Shown here piece after piece: positions 33,165-41,284 of a stretch of DNA of 41,284 nt. Numbering within the stretch: position 1 is the first letter of the stretch; every line of letters starts with the position of its first letter. The stretch is from Streptomyces capoamus (GTDB taxonomy: Bacteria > Actinomycetota > Actinomycetes > Streptomycetales > Streptomycetaceae), in NCBI RefSeq assembly GCF_014654935.1, contig NZ_BNBF01000017.1, positions 162,254 through 203,537 of the forward strand, read 5' to 3'. Under the pieces are notes generated by a model. The model was not told the origin of the DNA. It searched no databases and was given only the letters and a program-made list of their open reading frames with translations. Made by a program: the position numbers and the translations under genes.

Positions 33165-33932
33165 ATGGCCGGCCCAGTCCAGTCGATCGAACGGGCGGCG
33201 GCGATCCTGCGCCTGCTCGCCGGTGGCCCCCGCCGACTCGGCCTCGGCGAGGTGGCGGCGTCGCTCGGCCTGGCGAAGGGCACCGCCCACGGCATCCTGC
33301 GCACGCTCCAGCACGTGGACTTCGTGGAGCAGGACGCGGCGACCGGGAAGTACCAGCTCGGTGCCGCGCTGCTGCACCTCGGCACCAGCTATCTGGACGT
33401 CAACGAGCTGCGCTCACGCTCCCTGAACTGGGCGGACGCGCTGGCCGCCCGCAGCGGGGAGGCGGTGCGCCTGGGCACCCCGCTGGAGGGCCAGGTGCTC
33501 ATCGTCCACCACGTGTTCCGGCCGGACGACACCTTCCAGACGCTGGACGTGGGCGCGCTGCTCCCCCTGCACGCCTCCTCGCTCGGCAAGGTCCTGCTGG
33601 CCTTCGGGACCGCGGCCGTCGAAACCGGCCGGGAGCCGGGGCTGGAGGCGTACACCCGGCACACCCTGGTCGATCCCGAGGGGCTCGCCCGGGCGCTCAC
33701 CGAGGTCAGGGAAGCCGGCTGGGCCGCCGAGATCCAGGAGATGAGCATGGGCGAGGCCGGGCTCGCCGCGCCGATCCGGGGCCACGGCGGCCTGGTCGTC
33801 GGCGCCATCGGCCTGTCCGGGCCGGTCGAGCGGATCTGCGACGGCCGGCTCCATCCCCGGCCCCCTCTGATCAGCCTGATCCGCGAGGCCGCGCGGGCGA
33901 TCTCCAGAGACCTGGGAGCCGCCCGCTGGTAG
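33165..33932 (+). CDS. gylR: IclR-family regulator, GylR-like glycerol repressor
   Basis: A 255-residue regulator. Residues 5-65 are the winged helix ([41 protein letters not shown]). The effector domain contains [12 protein letters not shown] and [26 protein letters not shown]. In Streptomyces, GylR represses the glycerol operon and responds to glycerol-3-phosphate. The name rests on similarity plus the glycerol kinase gene 43 bases downstream on the same strand. Confidence 0.85.
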   Translation: MAGPVQSIERAAAILRLLAGGPRRLGLGEVAASLGLAKGTAHGILRTLQHVDFVEQDAATGKYQLGAALLHLGTSYLDVNELRSRSLNWADALAARSGEAVRLGTPLEGQVLIVHHVFRPDDTFQTLDVGALLPLHASSLGKVLLAFGTAAVETGREPGLEAYTRHTLVDPEGLARALTEVREAGWAAEIQEMSMGEAGLAAPIRGHGGLVVGAIGLSGPVERICDGRLHPRPPLISLIREAARAISRDLGAARW

Positions 33933-33975
33933 CCCAGGAAAGCCGCCCTCGATCCGTCGGAAGGCAGACCCGATC

Positions 33976-35493
33976 ATGGCCGAACGGTACGTGATGTCCA
34001 TCGACCAGGGCACCAATTCGACCCGCTGCATCCTCTTCGACCACCGTGGGCGGCTGGTCTCGGTCGCACAGAAGGAACACCAGCAGCACTTCCCCCGGCC
34101 GGGATGGGTCGAGCACGACGCGGTCGAGATCTGGCAGAACCTGCGGCGCGTGGTCCCCGAGGCCCTGTCCGAGGCCGGTGTCGGGCAGGACGACATCGCG
34201 GCCATCGGTCTGGCCAACCAGCGCGAGACGACGGTGCTCTGGGACCGGCGGACCGGCGCGCCGCTGGGCCGGGCGATCGTCTGGCAGGACACCCGTACGG
34301 CGCCGCTCGTCGAGGAACTGGGACGGCACCCCGGAGCGGAGTTCTTCCTCGACCGGTGCGCGCTGCCGCCCTCGACCTACTTCTCGGCGCTGCGGATCAG
34401 ATGGCTGTTCGACCACGTCAAGGGGATCGAGGAACGCGCCCGGAACGGCGAGGTGCTGTTCGGGACGATGGAGAGCTGGCTGATCTGGAACCTCACCGGG
34501 GGCACCGACGGCGGGCTGCACCTCACCGACCCCACCAACGCCAGCCGCACGATGCTGATGAACATCCGCAGCCTCACCTGGGACGACGAACTGCTGGACT
34601 TCTTCGGTGTGCCCCGCTCGATGCTGCCCGCGATCAGGTCGTCCGCCGAGCCGTACGGCGAGGCCCGCGCGCTGCTGCCGGGCGTCTCCATCACGGCCGC
34701 CCTGGGCGACCAGCAGGCCGCCCTCTTCGGCCAGACCTGCTTCTCCCCCGGCGAGGCGAAGTGCACCTACGGCACGGGCAGCTTCCTGCTGCTCAACACC
34801 GGCGCCGACCCCGTGCGGTCCCGGCACGGCCTGCTCACGACCGTCGCCTACCAGATCGGCGACCAGCCTCCGGTGTACGCCCTGGAGGGGTCCATCGCCA
34901 TCACGGGCGCCCTCGTCCAGTGGTTCCGGGACCGCCTGGGCCTGATCAGCAGCGCCCCGGAGATCGAGACGCTCGCGCGGACGGTGGAGGACAACGGCGG
35001 CTGCTACATCGTGCCCGCCTTCTCGGGGCTGTTCGCGCCCCGCTGGCGCAGCGACGCACGCGGGGTGATCGTCGGCCTGACCTCGTACATCACCAAGGGC
35101 CACCTGGCGCGTGCCGTCCTGGAGGCCACCGGCTGGCAGACCCGCGAGGTCGTCGACGCCATGAACGCGGACTCCGCCGTCGCGCTGCAGCAGCTCAAGG
35201 TGGACGGGGGCATGACGGCGGACAACCTGCTCATGCAGTTCGTGGCCGACGTGCTCGACGTGCCGGTGGTGCGCCCCATGGTCGCCGAGACGGTCTCCCT
35301 GGGCGCGGCCTACGCGGCCGGGCTGGCCGCCGGCTACTGGCCGGGGCTGGAGGTGCTGCGCCGCAACTGGCACCGGGCCGCGCAGTGGCTGCCCGCCATG
35401 GACCCCGGGCGACGGGAGGCGGAGTACGAGAACTGGCAGCGGGCCGTCGAACGGTCGCTGGGCTGGGTCAGGGCGGCACCCCGCACGCCGTGA
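33976..35493 (+). CDS. glpK: glycerol kinase
   Basis: A 505-residue FGGY-family kinase of full length. [21 protein letters not shown] (5-25) is the phosphate-1 motif with the catalytic region; [72 protein letters not shown] and [13 protein letters not shown] are hallmark glycerol kinase segments in the right order. It converts glycerol to glycerol-3-phosphate with ATP. GGAAGG precedes ATG 33976. The glycerol facilitator and glycerol-3-phosphate dehydrogenase genes that usually accompany gylR-glpK are absent here. Confidence 0.95.
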   Translation: MAERYVMSIDQGTNSTRCILFDHRGRLVSVAQKEHQQHFPRPGWVEHDAVEIWQNLRRVVPEALSEAGVGQDDIAAIGLANQRETTVLWDRRTGAPLGRAIVWQDTRTAPLVEELGRHPGAEFFLDRCALPPSTYFSALRIRWLFDHVKGIEERARNGEVLFGTMESWLIWNLTGGTDGGLHLTDPTNASRTMLMNIRSLTWDDELLDFFGVPRSMLPAIRSSAEPYGEARALLPGVSITAALGDQQAALFGQTCFSPGEAKCTYGTGSFLLLNTGADPVRSRHGLLTTVAYQIGDQPPVYALEGSIAITGALVQWFRDRLGLISSAPEIETLARTVEDNGGCYIVPAFSGLFAPRWRSDARGVIVGLTSYITKGHLARAVLEATGWQTREVVDAMNADSAVALQQLKVDGGMTADNLLMQFVADVLDVPVVRPMVAETVSLGAAYAAGLAAGYWPGLEVLRRNWHRAAQWLPAMDPGRREAEYENWQRAVERSLGWVRAAPRTP

Positions 35494-35742
35494 GGAGAGC
35501 CGCGGCCGACATCCGGGCGAACGCACGCCGCTCGACCGCTCCCGCAGCCCGCCCGACCGCTCCCGCTCCCGCCGGACCGCGCCGACAGGACCGGCGGCCC
35601 GCCGCCGGCGTCGACACCCGGGACCGCCGCGGTCCGGTCCGGCGTCCGCGGACGACCGGGGCGGCGCCCCGTGCGGGCCCGTTCAGGGGAACCCGGAGGG
35701 AAAGGAGCGTGAGGGCGCCGGGCCCGGTCGAGACCTTCTGCC

Positions 35743-36732
35743 GTGACCGCCGTGACCCTGCCGCTCATCCCGCCGATGCTCGCCACGTCCGGGACGCTGC
35801 CGCCGGCCGCCCAGGACGCGCGGTGGGCGTACGAGACCAAGCAGGACGGACAGCGGGTGATGGTCTACCTGCCCGGCGACGGCAGCGTGCTGCTGCGCGC
35901 CCGCTCGGGCGAGGACATCACCGCCGCCTACCCCGAACTGCGGCCGCTGGGCGGGGCGCTGGGGACCGTACCCGCCGTACTGGACGGCGAGGTGCTGGCC
36001 CTGGACGAGCGGGGACGGGCCGACTTCCAGCTGCTGCAGAGCCGGATGGGCCTGGCGCACGCTCCCGCGCGGGCGGCGCGCCGGGCCGCCCGGGTGCCGG
36101 TGCACCTGGTGCTGTTCGACGTGCCCTACCTGGCGGAACCACTGGTCCGGCTGCCGTACACGCGGCGCCGGGCGCGGCTGGAGGAGCTGGGGCTGGCCGG
36201 GCCGTACTGGTCGACGCCGGCCGCCGTGACCGGGCACGGCGCCGAGGCGCTGCGCGCCACCCGGGAGCACGGCCTGGAGGGCCTGGTGTGCAAGCGGCTG
36301 GACTCGGTGTACGAGCCCGGGGTGCGGTCCCGCGCCTGGATCAAGATCCGGAACATGCGGGCCGAGGACGTGATCGTCGGTGGCTGGCTGCCCGGCAAGG
36401 GGCGGTTGAGCGGCCTGCCCGGTGCCGTGCTGGCGGGGCAGCGGGACCCCGCCGGCCGGCTGCGGTACGTCGGCGGGGTGGGCACCGGCTGGAGCGAGGC
36501 CGAGCGCGCCGCCCTGGCGGAACTCCTGCGGGACGCGGCGAGCGAGCGGTGCCCCTTCGACCCGGTGCCGCGCGTGCCGGGCGCCCGGTGGGTGCTGCCC
36601 CGGCTGGTGGGCGAGGTCAGTTACAGCACCCGGACCCGGCACGGGATGCTCCGCCAGCCGTCCTGGCTGCGGCTGCGCCCCGACCTCACCCCGGAGGAGT
36701 CGGCGGCGGACCTGCCCACGGACGCGGGATGA
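35743..36732 (+). CDS. stand-alone ATP-dependent DNA ligase domain (LigD-type)
   Basis: A 329-residue ligase of nucleotidyltransferase plus OB-fold domains. Motif I is YETKQDGQR with adenylated Lys33. VLDGEVLALDERGR, HLVLFDVPYL, LEGLVCKRLDSVYEPG and RAWIKIRNMR match later motifs; GEVSYSTRTRHGMLRQPSW is near the end of the OB fold. It resembles the ligase module of LigD but lacks the polymerase and nuclease modules; Streptomyces carry several such genes for repair. GTG 35743 is the annotated start; AAAGGAG at 35701-35707 is too far away and its nearest GTG (35709) is out of frame, so the start is uncertain. Confidence 0.88.
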   Translation: MTAVTLPLIPPMLATSGTLPPAAQDARWAYETKQDGQRVMVYLPGDGSVLLRARSGEDITAAYPELRPLGGALGTVPAVLDGEVLALDERGRADFQLLQSRMGLAHAPARAARRAARVPVHLVLFDVPYLAEPLVRLPYTRRRARLEELGLAGPYWSTPAAVTGHGAEALRATREHGLEGLVCKRLDSVYEPGVRSRAWIKIRNMRAEDVIVGGWLPGKGRLSGLPGAVLAGQRDPAGRLRYVGGVGTGWSEAERAALAELLRDAASERCPFDPVPRVPGARWVLPRLVGEVSYSTRTRHGMLRQPSWLRLRPDLTPEESAADLPTDAG

Positions 36733-36744
36733 GCCACGGGGGTC

Positions 36745-36750
36745 TATCGT
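36745..36750 (+). promoter_or_regulatory. leaderless-type -10 box of hemC
   Basis: TATCGT ends six bases before ATG 36757. A GTG at 36751 in the same frame would touch the box, so ATG 36757 is the better start. Confidence 0.55.
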
Positions 36751-36756
36751 GTGCGC

Positions 36757-37692
36757 ATGCCGGTTCCCGAACTGATCCGAATCGTCTCCCGTGACTCGCC
36801 CATGGCGCTGGCCCAAGTGGAGCGGGTCCGCGCCGAGTTTGCGGTGCTGCACCCGGGTGTGCGCACCGAGGTCGTCCCCGTGCGGACCACCGGCGACAAG
36901 TGGCTCGGGGATCTGTCCCAGGTCGAGGGCAAGGGGGCGTTCACCAAGGAGGTCGACGCCGCCCTGCTGGCCGGGGAGGCGGACCTGGCCGTGCACTGCG
37001 TCAAGGACGTCCCGGCCGACCGTCCGCTGCCGGCCGGTACGGTGTTCGCCGCGTTCCTGAAGCGGGACGACATCCGGGACGCGCTGGTGCACCCGGGCGG
37101 GCTCACCCTGGACGAACTTCCGGCCGGCACCCGTATCGGCACCTCCGCGGTGCGCCGGATCGCCCAACTGGCCGCCACCCACCCGCACCTGCAGTGCGTG
37201 CCGTTCCGCGGCAACGCCAACCGCCGGCTGGAGAAGCTGGCGGCCGGCGAGGCGGACGCGCTGCTGCTGGCGGTGTCCGGCCTGGAGCGCATCGGCCGGA
37301 CGGACGTGATCAGCGAAGTGCTGTCCCCGGAGACGATGATGCCGCCGATCGGGGCGGGCATCCTCGCCCTGCAGTGCCGGCAGGACGACACCGAACTGAT
37401 CGATGCGGTCAGCGGGCTCGGGGATCCGGCCACGCACCGGGAGGCGACGGCCGAGCGGATGTTCCTGCATGTGCTGCAGGGCCACTGCAACAGCCCCATC
37501 GCCGGCTACGCGCGCGTGGACCGCAGCGGTGAACTCTCCCTGCGCGCCTGTGTCTTCACACCGGACGGCAAGACCCGGCTGAACGCCCACGAGTGGGCGG
37601 GCCGGCTGGATCCGGCCACGCTCGGCACCTCGGTCGCGGTGGCGCTGCTGCGCCAGGGCGCGCGCGAGATCATCGACGGCATCCCGCACTGA
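36757..37692 (+). CDS. hemC: hydroxymethylbilane synthase (porphobilinogen deaminase), divergent form
   Basis: A 311-residue enzyme that links four porphobilinogen units into hydroxymethylbilane. All catalytic landmarks are present in altered form: [10 protein letters not shown] for the usual (S)R-x-S-x-LAL-Q, HCVKDVP with Asp84, [11 protein letters not shown] for [19 protein letters not shown] for RGN-xTRL-KL, and cofactor Cys244 in [13 protein letters not shown] where most have GGC-x-P-G. It is away from hemA/hemB/hemL genes and may be a second copy with a specialised role. Leaderless start ATG 36757. Confidence 0.88.
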   Translation: MPVPELIRIVSRDSPMALAQVERVRAEFAVLHPGVRTEVVPVRTTGDKWLGDLSQVEGKGAFTKEVDAALLAGEADLAVHCVKDVPADRPLPAGTVFAAFLKRDDIRDALVHPGGLTLDELPAGTRIGTSAVRRIAQLAATHPHLQCVPFRGNANRRLEKLAAGEADALLLAVSGLERIGRTDVISEVLSPETMMPPIGAGILALQCRQDDTELIDAVSGLGDPATHREATAERMFLHVLQGHCNSPIAGYARVDRSGELSLRACVFTPDGKTRLNAHEWAGRLDPATLGTSVAVALLRQGAREIIDGIPH

Positions 37693-37738
37693 TCCACGGG
37701 GCGGCGCTCGCGGTACGACGGGTGCCGCCCCGCGGATC
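37691..37738. terminator. hairpin overlapping the stops of two convergent genes
   Basis: Bases 37691-37705 pair with 37724-37738 (14 of 15 pairs), spanning the last bases of hemC and the stop region of the convergent hypothetical gene (37737-37739). Confidence 0.65.
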
Positions 37739-38261
37739 AGGCGGAGCCGGGCTCCGCCTGGTCCCTCAGGAAAGCACTGACCTGGTGGGCCAGGCTGCCC
37801 TGACCGGTGCCCGCGGGCGCGGCCGCCGCGGTGGGCTCCACGGCGCCGATGCCGCCCGCCCACAGCCTGCGGTCGGCCCACTCGTCGTCCACCCGCAGCT
37901 GCACCTGCACGTCCACATGGGTGAGGGCGGCCTCGGGCGCGGCGGCGTAGACGACGGCGGTGGCCCGGCGCAGCGGGTAGACGTCGAAGCCCTCGATGAA
38001 CTGGGAGTTGCGCCAGTCGATGAAGGCGCCCTCACCGTCCGGGCCGACCCGGACGTCGATCTGGCCGTCCTCGAGGTGGATGCCGTAGTGGCGCGCGCCG
38101 CGGTTCTCGACGGTCACCCGGACACTGAAGTACGTCAGCCCGGCGGCGGCGTCGTCCCGTCCGCGCGGCGGCTCGGCCGCCTCCAGGCGGTGGACGCGGA
38201 CCCGCAGACCGGCATGCTCCTCGCACTCCTGCCAGTCCCCGACCACGTTCGGCTCGTACAC
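37737..38261 (-). CDS. hypothetical protein with an Ig-like beta-sandwich pattern
   Basis: A 174-residue protein. The region LTYFSVRVTVENRGARHYGIHLEDGQIDVRVG alternates beta-strands like DUF4352-type or other Ig-like domains; VYPLRRATAVVYAAAPEAALTHVDVQVQLRV continues the pattern. No signal peptide or membrane span is visible. The C-terminal 40 residues are Ala/Gly-rich. GTG 38261 is preceded by GAGAGGGGCACC. I recognise no family. It is divergent from the sigma-factor gene. Confidence 0.65.
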   Translation of the reverse strand: MYEPNVVGDWQECEEHAGLRVRVHRLEAAEPPRGRDDAAAGLTYFSVRVTVENRGARHYGIHLEDGQIDVRVGPDGEGAFIDWRNSQFIEGFDVYPLRRATAVVYAAAPEAALTHVDVQVQLRVDDEWADRRLWAGGIGAVEPTAAAAPAGTGQGSLAHQVSAFLRDQAEPGSA

Positions 38262-38357
38262 GGTGCCCCTCTCGACCTTCGAGAGCTGCTGTCTATCTGT
38301 GTGCCGAGTGCACTGTCAAATGAGCAGAATGCGCTGTGGCCAGGGTATTCGCCCGCT

Positions 38358-38372
38358 TTGATCAGTGATCAA
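38358..38372. promoter_or_regulatory. 7-1-7 palindrome
   Basis: TTGATCA and TGATCAA flank one G. The site lies about 97 bases downstream of GTG 38261 on the divergent side and 131 bases upstream of the SigB-like promoter. Regulator unknown. Confidence 0.4.
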
Positions 38373-38502
38373 GCGCTGCCCAGGAAGAACGGTCGCGGGG
38401 CGCCTTCCGGCCGGCCGCGGGCGCGTGTGGCACATCACGTCCCCGGCGGAACCGGTACGGGCGACGACCCATGCCTGATGTACTGCCCGATTTGCCACTA
38501 TT

Positions 38503-38528
38503 GTTTCTAGATGTCCCTAAGTGGGAAT
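38503..38528 (+). promoter_or_regulatory. SigB-type promoter candidate
   Basis: GTTT (38503-38506), 16 bases, then GGGAAT (38523-38528) fits the Streptomyces SigB consensus GNNT-N14-16-GGGTAY with one mismatch. It would give a leader of about 140 bases and autoregulation of the sigma gene. Confidence 0.5.
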
Positions 38529-38673
38529 GAGTAGACAAGTGCTTCGGACAGGAGGCACGTCCGTGGGAGGCGGGAGGTGACCGCGCCCCGGTGTCCTTTC
38601 CATGATCTCCATGATCCGAGCGCACCCCCCACGGTGTCTGTCCATCCAGCACCTGCTGAGAGAGGTGCGCGCA

Positions 38674-39471
38674 ATGCGTGTCACGGGCAGCACGAAGCCC
38701 CATCCCCATGACGACGCCCCGGACACGGCGGACGCCTTCAGGCGGCTCGCCGGTCTGTCGGACGGCCCCGAGCGCCAGGCGCTCCGGGACGAGCTGGTCC
38801 GGCTGTGGCTGCCGATGGCCGAGCGGATCGCCGTACGCTTCCGCGGCCGCGGCGAGGCCCTGGAAGACCTGTACCAGGTGGCCGCCCTGGGCCTGGTCAA
38901 GGCCGTCGACCACTACGACCCCGACCGCGGCCGTGCCTTCGAGGCGTACGCCGTGCCCACCATCACCGGTGAGATCAAGCGCCACTTCCGGGACCACATG
39001 TGGACCCTCCACGTGCCGCGCCGGGTGCAGGACCTGCGCAACCGGGTCCGCGCCGCCACGAAGGAGCTGTCGCAGACCACGCCGGGCCGGGCCCCCTCCG
39101 TCGCCGAGATCGCCGCGCACACCCGGCTGAGCGAGGACGAGGTGCGCACCGGCATGGAGGCGCTGGAGTGCTTCTCCGCGCTGTCCCTGGACGCCGAGGT
39201 GGCCGGCACCGACGGCTACGCCCTCGGCGACTCGCTCGGCGGACCGGACCCGGGGTACGACCTCGTCGTGGACCGGGCCGCGGTCAAGCCGTGCCTGGCG
39301 GCGCTGCCGGAGCGCGAGCGCACCATCCTCTACCTGCGGTTCTTCGGCGGCATGACACAGAGCCGGATCGCCCAGCAGCTCGGTATCTCGCAGATGCACG
39401 TCTCCCGGCTGCTCAGCGGCTGCTTCGACCGGCTGCGCGAGGAACTGCTCGCGGAGGCCCGCACCCGCTGA
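38674..39471 (+). CDS. RNA polymerase sigma factor, SigB/SigF/SigG family
   Basis: A 265-residue sigma-70 family member. Region 2: RLWLPMAERIAVRFRGRGEALEDLYQVAALGLVKAVDHYDPDRGRAFEAYAVPTITGEIKRHFRDHMW (about 50-115). Region 3: VPRRVQDLRNRVRAATKEL and PSVAEIAAHTRLSEDEV. Region 4: LPERERTILYLRFFGGMTQSRIAQQLGISQMHVSRLL. This is the stress and sporulation group of Streptomyces (nine SigB-like paralogues in S. coelicolor). No anti-sigma gene adjoins. ATG 38674 has GAGAGGTG upstream; ATG 38602 has none. Confidence 0.93.
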   Translation: MRVTGSTKPHPHDDAPDTADAFRRLAGLSDGPERQALRDELVRLWLPMAERIAVRFRGRGEALEDLYQVAALGLVKAVDHYDPDRGRAFEAYAVPTITGEIKRHFRDHMWTLHVPRRVQDLRNRVRAATKELSQTTPGRAPSVAEIAAHTRLSEDEVRTGMEALECFSALSLDAEVAGTDGYALGDSLGGPDPGYDLVVDRAAVKPCLAALPERERTILYLRFFGGMTQSRIAQQLGISQMHVSRLLSGCFDRLREELLAEARTR

Positions 39472-39479
39472 GGTCCCCC

Positions 39480-39495
39480 GCCCGCCCACGCGGGC
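39480..39495. terminator. short hairpin between sigma factor and ANTAR genes
   Basis: GCCCGC (39480-39485) pairs with GCGGGC (39490-39495) around CCAC, between two convergent stops. Confidence 0.45.
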
Positions 39496-39809
39496 TACTC
39501 CTCCTCGGAACCCGGCACCTGGGTGGGACCGTACCGGTCCAGCGCGTCCTCCAGCGCGGCCCGCACCTCGGCGGGGATGTCACCGCGCCGCCCCCAGATC
39601 AGGATCAGCTCCGCGATGTTGCGCAGCTTGATGTTGGTGTGCTGGGAGACGTCCTTGAGCACCTGCCACCCGCGGTCCGGGGTGATCCGGCCGAGGGCCA
39701 CCACCATCCCGATCGCCTGGTCCACGACCGCGTGGGAGGCCATCGCCTCCTTCATCTGGCGGACCTCCGCCTGCAGCGCGGCCACCCGGTCGGGCTCGCT
39801 CTTCGCCAC
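39495..39809 (-). CDS. ANTAR-domain protein
   Basis: A 104-residue protein. A short coiled-coil-like start (DRVAALQAEVRQMKEAMASHAVVDQ) leads to the ANTAR domain: AIGMVVALGRITPDRGWQVLKDVSQHTNIKLRNIAELIL. ANTAR domains bind paired RNA hairpins and prevent termination. There is no GAF or receiver domain, so regulation must come from elsewhere. GTG 39809 is the likely start; CAGCAT ends six bases before it, similar to the leaderless pattern. The protein is convergent with the sigma factor. Confidence 0.85.
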   Translation of the reverse strand: MAKSEPDRVAALQAEVRQMKEAMASHAVVDQAIGMVVALGRITPDRGWQVLKDVSQHTNIKLRNIAELILIWGRRGDIPAEVRAALEDALDRYGPTQVPGSEEE

Positions 39810-39937
39810 CCCTCCATGCTGCGCAGGTGCCTGGGCACCCGCCACCCGGGGTACCCGGGAGGCACACCACCCCGTTCCGGCCGGACACTGGTGGCACACC
39901 GGTGGCCGCCCGGCCCCGAGAGCAGGACGCGAGTGCC

Positions 39938-40747
39938 ATGACACACGACACCCCCGCCGGCGCCGGACCGCGCAGAAGAGAAGTCGTCTCCACCGATTCC
40001 GTCTTCGGCGCGCCCTGCTGGGTGAGTCTGACCAGCCGCGACCTCCAGGCCACCCAGGACTTCTACGCCGCCGTCCTGGGCTGGCGCTGGCGCGGTGCCG
40101 AACTTGGCGAGCACTTCCGCATCGCCCTGGCCGACGGGGTCCCGGTGGCCGGGATCGCCGCCGTCGCCTCCATGTGGCAGATGGCGGTGGCCTGGACCCC
40201 CTACTTCGCCGTGCCCGACGCCGACGTGGCCGTGTCCCGCGTCCGGGAGCGCGGCGGTACGGCGGCGGTGGGGCCGCTGTCCTTCCCGCCGGGCCGGGCC
40301 GCCCTGCTGGCCGACCGGGACGGGGCCACCTTCGGGATCTGGCAGGGCGAACTGGTCACCAACTGGGAGGCGTGGCGGCAGGCGGCGCCGACCTTCGTCC
40401 GGCTGCACACCCGGGACGCCTTCGACGCGGCGATCTTCTACGGCGAGATCCTGGACTGGGCGAGCGGGCTGCCGGGCTGCTGCGAGGTCGAGTACGAGGG
40501 TGGCGAGGTGGTGCTGCGCAGCCGCGGCGACATCGTGGCGCGTATCGACTCGGGCGCGGTGGAGGCGGCTCCGGACCCCGAGGTACGGCCGCACTGGCAG
40601 ATCCACTTCTCGGTGGCCGACGTGGCCGGCTGCGCCCGCGCGGCGGAGAAGCACGGCGGGAGCGTCCTGCGCGAGGACGAGACGGAGGCGATCCTGCGGG
40701 ACGCCGACGGGGCCCAGTTCACGGTGACGTCACGGGGCAGCCCCTGA
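39938..40747 (+). CDS. two-domain VOC (glyoxalase/bleomycin resistance-like) protein
   Basis: A 269-residue protein made of two VOC modules. Module 1 (about 24-135): PCWVSLTSRDLQATQDFYAAVLGWRW, FRIALADG, PYFAVPDADVAVSRVRERGG, ADRDGATFGIWQ. Module 2 (about 150-265): VRLHTRDAFDAAIFYGEILDWA, HWQIHFSVADVAGCARAAEKHGGSV, RDADGAQFTV. Fused VOC pairs are common in actinobacteria and often bind a metal or a small drug; the substrate is unknown. ATG 39938 is preceded by AGGACGCGAG. Confidence 0.9.
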   Translation: MTHDTPAGAGPRRREVVSTDSVFGAPCWVSLTSRDLQATQDFYAAVLGWRWRGAELGEHFRIALADGVPVAGIAAVASMWQMAVAWTPYFAVPDADVAVSRVRERGGTAAVGPLSFPPGRAALLADRDGATFGIWQGELVTNWEAWRQAAPTFVRLHTRDAFDAAIFYGEILDWASGLPGCCEVEYEGGEVVLRSRGDIVARIDSGAVEAAPDPEVRPHWQIHFSVADVAGCARAAEKHGGSVLREDETEAILRDADGAQFTVTSRGSP

Positions 40748-40794
40748 GTCCGGCGCGCGCCGGACCCAGGGCCGCCGTCGAAGCGGAGCTCGGC

Positions 40795-41136
40795 TCAGTG
40801 GACGCAGAACTCGTTGCCGGCCGGGTCCTGCAGCACGGTCCAGGTGAGACCCGGAACGCTGTGCTCGCCGACGACGCTCGCCCCCAGACCGACCAGCCGC
40901 TTCACCTCCTGGGCCAGGCCCGTGCCGGGCGCGGCGGCGAAGTCGATGTGCACACGGTTCTTGCCCCGCCGCTCTTCGGCCACGCGCTGGAAACCCAGTG
41001 CCAGCGGCTGCGCTCTGACGATGACGAAGTCACCGTGGTCCTGGGCGATCTCACCTCCCAGCGCAGTGGCCCACCACTGGGCCAGCTCCTGCGGTTCCGC
41101 GCAATCCACCGTGATCATCACTGCTGCCATAGTCAT
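40795..41136 (-). CDS. single-domain VOC (glyoxalase-like) protein
   Basis: A 113-residue protein starting MTMAAVMITVDCAEPQELAQWW, then LGGEIAQDHGDFVIVRA, RVHIDFAAAPGTGLAQEVKRLVGLGASVV and TVLQDPAGNEFCVH, the standard VOC order. On the minus strand TAGGGT ends seven bases before ATG 41136, again the leaderless arrangement; ATG 41130 is the alternative. Confidence 0.85.
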   Translation of the reverse strand: MTMAAVMITVDCAEPQELAQWWATALGGEIAQDHGDFVIVRAQPLALGFQRVAEERRGKNRVHIDFAAAPGTGLAQEVKRLVGLGASVVGEHSVPGLTWTVLQDPAGNEFCVH

Positions 41137-41209
41137 GATCGCCACCCTAACCACGGCCACTGACAGGGCGTCCTCGGCATGGCGCGCGGCGGGGAGCACG
41201 ACGGCCCCG

Positions 41210-41284
41210 TCATCGGGCGGCACGCGACGGGCGGGACAGCAGGACCAGGCTCCGCGCCTCCACCCGGAGCTTCGTCGCCGCCTT
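41210..41284 (-). CDS. C-terminal end of a gene, possibly glycogen debranching enzyme
   Basis: The minus-strand frame entering from the right edge gives 24 residues, KAATKLRVEARSLVLLSRP and five more, ending at TGA 41212-41210. The V-x-A-R-S-L-V-L-L pattern resembles the last beta-strand of GlgX/isoamylase-type glycosidases. The assignment is weak because so little is visible. Confidence 0.35.
   Translation of the reverse strand, partial: KAATKLRVEARSLVLLSRPSRAAR

Larger units (their letters stand above)
38262..38673. other. 412-base regulatory region before the sigma-factor gene
   Basis: It holds the palindrome TTGATCA-G-TGATCAA (38358-38372) and a SigB-like promoter (38503-38528). The segment 38290-38350 is AT-richer than the surroundings. 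No gene was seen; ATG 38602 is an alternative start for the sigma factor. Confidence 0.5.

Noticed and set aside
35701..35742. AAAGGAG with GTG 35709 as the start of the DNA ligase
   Set aside because: That GTG is out of frame with the ligase, and its own frame is the Arg/Gly-rich shadow.
34104..36794. 896-codon plus-strand frame across glpK and the ligase
   Set aside because: It is out of frame with both recognised proteins and consists of Arg/Gly/Pro repeats typical of a shadow frame.

Overview
The window reads as chromosomal DNA of a Streptomyces or close relative. GC is very high throughout, third codon positions are strongly G/C, GTG starts are common, and family content is typical: SpoIIE-type phosphatases, a SigB/SigF-type sigma factor, an ANTAR protein, a class F sortase, a GH64 glucanase, a secreted M4 protease and a GylR/GlpK pair. 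No rRNA, tRNA, CRISPR array or insertion sequence was seen.

Layout. 0-4 kb: end of a TetR-type regulator, an SGNH hydrolase, a class F sortase with a likely wall-anchored partner protein, and a SalK/SCO6745-like protein behind a 20-bp palindrome. 4-9.5 kb: two small natural-product loci. The first is a cyclodipeptide synthase translationally coupled to a cytochrome P450 that resembles mycobacterial CYP121 along most of its length. The second is a graspetide (ATP-grasp RiPP) locus with a 63-aa precursor and its ligase, followed by a Gfo/Idh/MocA oxidoreductase. A fructosamine-kinase-like gene lies between them. 9.7-19.7 kb: a GNAT gene with a possible leader peptide, a membrane SpoIIE phosphatase, a class III aminotransferase with a downstream Lrp regulator and an upstream 9-bp inverted repeat, a PrimPol-like orphan, a secreted serine hydrolase, a second P450, a YciO/Sua5-type protein and a dienelactone hydrolase.

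19.8-30.3 kb: a secreted GH64 beta-1,3-glucanase under a LacI-type palindrome, then an M4 metalloprotease broken by an exact 37-bp tandem duplication. Next come a metallophosphoesterase, a luciferase-like oxidoreductase, a TauD/TfdA dioxygenase interrupted by one TGA where Trp is expected, a DUF1275 membrane protein, a secreted cupin and a DoxX-peroxiredoxin pair. 30.4-41.3 kb: an IclR regulator, a second SpoIIE phosphatase facing an anti-sigma-type ATPase, gylR-glpK, a stand-alone ATP-dependent DNA ligase domain, a divergent hemC, an unknown protein, a SigB-type sigma factor convergent with an ANTAR protein, two VOC proteins and the end of a further gene.

Several genes share one start architecture, a TANNNT box six or seven bases before the start codon with no Shine-Dalgarno, the signature of leaderless transcripts. 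The strongest leads are the CDPS/CYP121-like pair, the graspetide locus without its usual methyltransferase, the sortase with a twice-repeated MHTGGG partner, and the two genes that are each one simple change away from intact. All family calls come from reading motifs; no database search was run.
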